From positions 1 to 63,953 of the forward strand of contig NZ_FQUP01000012.1 of assembly GCF_900129325.1 (NCBI RefSeq): DNA of 63,953 nt. The letters run 5' to 3'. The stretch is from Kaistia soli DSM 19436 (GTDB lineage: Bacteria; Pseudomonadota; Alphaproteobacteria; Rhizobiales; Kaistiaceae). This document shows positions 60,732 to 63,953 of this stretch, piece by piece. How positions within the stretch are numbered: the first letter of the stretch is position 1; each line of letters begins with the position of its first letter. Below the pieces are notes generated by a model that saw only the letters and a list, made by a program, of their open reading frames with translations, was not told where the DNA came from and did not search any database. The position numbers and the translations under genes are program-made.

Positions 60732-60961
60732 TCTCGCCCTGCGTCCGCATCTGCACAATGGACCCTGATTCCGGGCTCTGCGAGGGCTGCGGTCGCACGA
60801 TCGACGAGATCACGCGCTGGATGCGCATGGACGAGGCGGAACGGCAGGCGCTGATGGAGGCCCTTCCCGCCCGACTCGAGGCCAAGCGAGCGGCCGAATT
60901 GAAAAACGGTCTCAGGCTTCCGCGAGGGCGAGCTGCGCCTGGCGGTTGGCGATCACGCTGA
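60728..60961 (+). CDS. DUF1289 small Cys-rich protein
   Basis: 77 aa. The N terminus MISPCVRICTMDPDSGLCEG followed by CGRTIDEITRWMRM is the DUF1289 signature, with four Cys (PCVRIC and LCEGC) that likely bind a metal. The function is unknown. It is coupled to cobS by ATGA, and its 3' end overlaps the convergent SBF-like gene by 50 bp. Confidence 0.9.
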   Translation: MISPCVRICTMDPDSGLCEGCGRTIDEITRWMRMDEAERQALMEALPARLEAKRAAELKNGLRLPRGRAAPGGWRSR

Positions 60962-61895
60962 CGATCACGAGTTGGCAGAAGTGATAGAGCATGATCGGCG
61001 CAATGATGAGGCCGAGACCCGGGATCGTCCCGAAGATGATCGGCGCCAGCGGCACGCCCGTCGCCAGTGATTTTTTCGACGCACAGAAGAGACAGGCGAT
61101 CGTATCGGCGCGATTGAAGCCGAACAGCCGGCAGGGAATCTGCATCAGCCAGTAGATGATGAAGAACAGCGCGATCACGCCGACGATGATCTCGATGATC
61201 AGTGAGGCATCGTGGCCCTGCCAGACCCCTTCGACCATCGAATCCGAGAATGAATTGTAAACGATCGCGAGGATGATTGCGCGATCAGCAAGCTTGATCT
61301 GCTTGTTGTTGCGCCCCGCCCAGCCGGCGAGCCAATGGCGCGCGACCTGGCCGACGATAATCGGCAGCAGCACAAGCAGCACGATCTTGCCGATGACGGG
61401 CAGCAGCGGCATCGACAACCCGCTTGTCGACAGGAACCAGGCCATCAGCAGCGGCGTCGCGAAAACGCCGATGAGACTCGACAGCGTTGCATTGAAGATC
61501 GCCGCGGGGACATTGCCATGCGCCAGCGACGTCATCGCGACTGAGGACGACACGGTCGAAGGCAGCGCCGCGATATAGAAGAAGCCGATCCAGACCTCAG
61601 GCGGAACAAAGCCCTTGAGCGGTGTGCCAATCAGCAACACGACGACGGGGAACAGCACGAACGTGCAGAGCTGCACACAGATATGCAGCCGCCAATGCTT
61701 GACGCCCGCCTTCATCTTCTCCGGAGCCAGCGTCAGGCCGTAGAGGAAGAAAATGACGCCGACGCCATAGGTCGCGACCTGGTTCATGTGCAGGATGCCG
61801 CCGGTCGCACCCGGCCCCGGCAGGATGATGGCGATCGCCACCACGGCGACGAGAGCGAGGAGAAAGCCGTCGATCGTGAAGCCGCGGATGGTCAT
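60912..61895 (-). CDS. SBF-like bile acid:sodium symporter family protein
   Basis: 327 aa with about ten hydrophobic segments. The pattern fits PF13593-type (YfeH-like) members: FFLYGLTLAPEKMKAGVKHW, FFYIAALPSTVSSSVAMTSL, LLVLLPIIVGQVARHWL and FCASKKSLATGVPLAPIIFG. The substrate is unknown; some members transport organic anions with sodium. It is convergent with DUF1289, overlapping by 50 bp. Confidence 0.88.
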   Translation of the reverse strand: MTIRGFTIDGFLLALVAVVAIAIILPGPGATGGILHMNQVATYGVGVIFFLYGLTLAPEKMKAGVKHWRLHICVQLCTFVLFPVVVLLIGTPLKGFVPPEVWIGFFYIAALPSTVSSSVAMTSLAHGNVPAAIFNATLSSLIGVFATPLLMAWFLSTSGLSMPLLPVIGKIVLLVLLPIIVGQVARHWLAGWAGRNNKQIKLADRAIILAIVYNSFSDSMVEGVWQGHDASLIIEIIVGVIALFFIIYWLMQIPCRLFGFNRADTIACLFCASKKSLATGVPLAPIIFGTIPGLGLIIAPIMLYHFCQLVIVSVIANRQAQLALAEA

Positions 61896-61991
61896 GTCGA
61901 TCTGTCCGAAAAAAGTACTGGCGAACTGCAGCCCTCGCCCTCAATAGCGTGCACTGCGGCAAGGATAAAGGGCGGGCCCGGCAAAGGTCCT

Positions 61992-62981
61992 TCAGGCTGC
62001 GAGCGACGATGCCTCTTCAACAGCGCTTGCCGCCGCCCGTAGCACCGAAACGCCGGCATCACGGCGTGCACCCTCAACGGTGAGGATCTGCCGGAAGCGG
62101 CGGGCACCCGGCTGGCCGTGAAACAGGCCGAGCATATGGCGGGTGATGCGGTGCAGCGGGACGCCGCGCCGGAGCTGCGCCTCCACATATGGGATCATCG
62201 CCTCGACGATATCGTGCGGGTCTGGATCGGCGGTTTCGCAGCCGAAAAAGACGCGGTCGACGGACGCGAGCAATGCCGGTCCATGATAAGCGGCGCGGCC
62301 GAGCATGACGCCATCGAGCTTGTCGCTCTCGGCCTCGGCATCCGCGATCGTCTTCAACCCGCCATTGATGCCGACGAAGAGATCCGGGAGGCGCTGCTTC
62401 AGCCTGTGAACACGATCATAGTCGAGCGGCGGGATCTCGCGGTTTTCCTTGGGCGAGAGGCCGGCGAGCCAGGCCTTGCGCGCATGAACCCACAGCCCAT
62501 CGACGCCAGCCGCGACGACCGCGTCGGCGAACGTATCGAGAGCAGTTTCGATATCCTGCTCGTCCACGCCGATCCTGCATTTGACCGTGATCGGGATCGC
62601 GACGGCCGCTTTCATCGCGGCGACGCAGTCGGCAACACGTTGCGGCTCGCGCATCAGGCAGGCGCCAAATGTCCCTGACTGGACGCGATCGGATGGGCAG
62701 CCGCAATTGAGATTAATCTCGTCATAGCCAAGATCCGCGCCGATCTTCGCGGCGGCGGCGAGCTTCGCTGGATCGGAGCCGCCGAGCTGCAATGCGATCG
62801 GATGTTCCGCCGGGTCGAAGCCCAGCAGTTTGTCTCGGTCGCCATGGATGACCGCATCGGCCACCACCATCTCGGTGTAGAGCAGCGCGCGCTTCGAGAG
62901 CTGACGATGAAAGAACCGGCAATTCCGATCCGTCCAATCCATCATAGGTGCCACAGCAAATCTAAAGGATCGATTTTTCAC
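61992..62981 (-). CDS. dusA: tRNA-dihydrouridine synthase A
   Basis: 329 aa FMN enzyme that reduces U20/U20a in tRNA D-loops. Motifs: FAVAPMMDWTDRNCRFFHR, LYTEMVVADAVIHGDRDKLL, EINLNCGCPSDRVQSGTFGA with the catalytic Cys in GACLM, ITVKCRIGVDEQDIETALDT, WVHARKAWLAGLSPKENREI and FVGINGGLKTIADAE. A GTG at 62981 after AAAGAGA is the preferred start; ATG at 63011 would add ten residues. Confidence 0.94.
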   Translation of the reverse strand: MKNRSFRFAVAPMMDWTDRNCRFFHRQLSKRALLYTEMVVADAVIHGDRDKLLGFDPAEHPIALQLGGSDPAKLAAAAKIGADLGYDEINLNCGCPSDRVQSGTFGACLMREPQRVADCVAAMKAAVAIPITVKCRIGVDEQDIETALDTFADAVVAAGVDGLWVHARKAWLAGLSPKENREIPPLDYDRVHRLKQRLPDLFVGINGGLKTIADAEAESDKLDGVMLGRAAYHGPALLASVDRVFFGCETADPDPHDIVEAMIPYVEAQLRRGVPLHRITRHMLGLFHGQPGARRFRQILTVEGARRDAGVSVLRAAASAVEEASSLAA

Positions 62982-63129
62982 AATTATCTCTTTAGCATCA
63001 AATCGTTGCACGATCCCGTATGCACTTTATGTCACGCTAGAATGCGCCGCCATATGCGGCGTTTCGACCCCACACCGCACGCATGGCGCACACGAATATG
63101 GCCACGTTCACGAAGCTTCCTTCCGGCGC

Positions 63130-63387
63130 ATGACGCACCCAAGTCAGGCGCAAAGGAAAGTACGCAGTGAGACGTTCCTGTTGCGCGGTGACGCTGAGAT
63201 CTGGGCGCGAGAAACGGAGCGCCGGATCGATCGAGGCGAACCTATACTCTCAGATCGTTCGCTGACAAAGACCTTCGCCGGCCTCATCGATTTACGCCGG
63301 CAGGATCTGGAGGAGGTAGGGAAGACAATTGGTCGGTCCAAGGACGCAAGCCTGACCTGCCTGCGCGACCGCTTGGGCAAGCATCGA
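63130..63387 (+). pseudogene. Truncated phage-type integrase (N-terminal fragment)
   Basis: The first 86 codons resemble the N terminus of tyrosine integrases: ETFLLRGDAEIWARETERRI, DRGEPILSDRSLTKTFAGLI, then GRSKDASLTCLRDRLGKHR. The similarity ends abruptly where an IS3 orfA remnant begins on the other strand. The core-binding and catalytic domains are missing. It marks an old mobile element next to dusA. Confidence 0.65.
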
Positions 63388-63389
63388 CC

Positions 63390-63634
63390 CACCGACTCCG
63401 CCTTGAGCTTGGCGACCTCGCTTCGCAACTTCTCGATCTTGAGCTGCTCAGGCTTCATCTGCCCATGACAGGGAAAGGCCTGCTGCGGATCGGCCGACTG
63501 CTCCCGCACCCATTTGCGCAACACGTTCACATGCAGGTCCAGATCGCGCGCCGCCCGCGCCCGGTAACGCCCCGGTCCCTGACCAGCCTAACGGCCTCGA
63601 GCTTGAACTCCCGGCAGAACTTGCGTCCCTCCAT
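63390..63634 (-). pseudogene. IS3-family transposase orfA remnant
   Basis: Starting at 63634 the frame gives MEGRKFCREFKLEAVRLVRD then RGVTG, then shifts: the neighbouring frame continues AARDLDLHVNVLRKWVREQS, ADPQQAFPCHGQMKPEQLKI and EKLRSEVAKLKAE. This is the HTH and leucine-zipper part of IS3-family OrfA. It is broken by a frameshift near 63570 and cut at about 63390. No orfB is present and the terminal repeats are not recognisable. Confidence 0.8.
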
Positions 63635-63807
63635 CAAAACTCTCCAGTTCCAACAACACCTGAACTCGGTGTCTTCAAAACCGGCTGCAGCTCAATCCAG
63701 ACATCTGCCGTTGAAATTGAGTCTTGCCATTTGCTCAGGGATTTGGCCTTCGGCACGGCATATGTAGGCTTCGACAGGGTGGTTATCGCCGGCAGGGGCG
63801 GTGAATG

Positions 63808-63953
63808 TGCGGCTGCACATTTATGTTGCACTGCCACATAAAACCTTCATAACTTCATGTGAAAGCGTATGGGCGTGCGGGCTCATCGGCACATCGAGTG
63901 ACGGCTCAACTTTTACGGGGCGGCGACAGAGTTCATGGTTTCACATACGGGCA
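63808..63953. repeat. Right copy of the 146-bp inverted repeat
   Basis: Exact reverse complement of 237-382. It begins 174 bp upstream of the IS3 remnant's start codon end and continues to the window edge. Confidence 0.95.
63935..63953 (+). CDS. gmd: Start of a second gmd copy (cut by window edge)
   Basis: The last 19 bases are the first six codons and one base of gmd (MVSHTG), identical to 255-237 on the other strand. Only the start is visible, so whether a full gene follows cannot be said from this window. Confidence 0.7.

Noticed and set aside
63634-63837. 67-aa minus-strand frame upstream of the IS3 orfA remnant
   Set aside because: It spans the IS leader and the gmd promoter repeat; it looks like part of the IS end rather than a gene.

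Overview
The window looks like chromosomal DNA of an alphaproteobacterium of the order Hyphomicrobiales (Rhizobiales). The evidence is: high GC and dense gene packing, an aerobic cobalamin pathway with CobN, an alphaproteobacterial LexA preceded by GTTC-N7-GTTC type SOS boxes, an NDUFS4-like complex I subunit, and proteins of the DUF1289 and DUF2927 families. I cannot name the genus. All product calls come from reading the sequence and from memory of protein families; no database search was run.

Layout. 1-9.4 kb is an exopolysaccharide block on the minus strand: the 5' part of gmd, a J-domain protein, a Wzc-type tyrosine autokinase, a Wza-type export lipoprotein and a CpsB-type phosphatase. 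It is followed by a DUF2927 protein, tRNA-Lys, fcl (GDP-fucose synthase) and an acidic Pro-rich protein. 10-19.5 kb is a cobalamin block: cobD on plus, facing a long minus-strand operon cbtB-cbtA-cobP-cobW-cobN-cobO-cobQ led by a cobalamin riboswitch. 20.6-37.5 kb is an integrated element of about 16.9 kb in the 3' end of tRNA-Gln(CTG), bounded by a 20-bp direct repeat. It has a tyrosine integrase and a tightly coupled HK97-type head and packaging module with a tape measure gene. I see no tail tube, tail tip, lysis, replication or repressor genes, and one end carries low-GC cargo genes.

37.7-44.8 kb holds a hydrolase pseudogene and a sugar-catabolism operon (binding protein, two permeases, dehydrogenase, isomerase) opposite a LacI regulator, with three operator-like palindromes between them. 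45.1-51.1 kb is a second ABC importer (binding protein, two permeases, ATPase), an aldo/keto reductase and a LysR regulator. 51.1-57.8 kb is core housekeeping: kdsA, three tRNAs, a complex I subunit, DUF192, a double cold-shock protein, glyoxalase, Ogt, a lipoprotein, an L,D-transpeptidase and an AapJ-like binding protein. 57.9-63 kb holds lexA, cobT and cobS (the remaining cobalamin loop genes), DUF1289, an SBF-like transporter and dusA. The last kilobase is a junkyard: an integrase stub, a broken IS3-family orfA, and a second, inverted copy of the gmd promoter and start codon.

The genes connect in three ways. gmd and fcl make GDP-fucose for a polymer exported by the Wzc/Wza system. The cobalamin genes at 10-19 kb and 59-60 kb cover cobalt uptake, cobalt insertion, adenosylation, amidation and nucleotide-loop assembly. 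The most unusual part is the tRNA-Gln element, whose gene content resembles a capsid-forming phage satellite more than a complete prophage. It also carries an orphan protein ending in an SSB-like DDIPF tip and a 21-bp iteron-like array.
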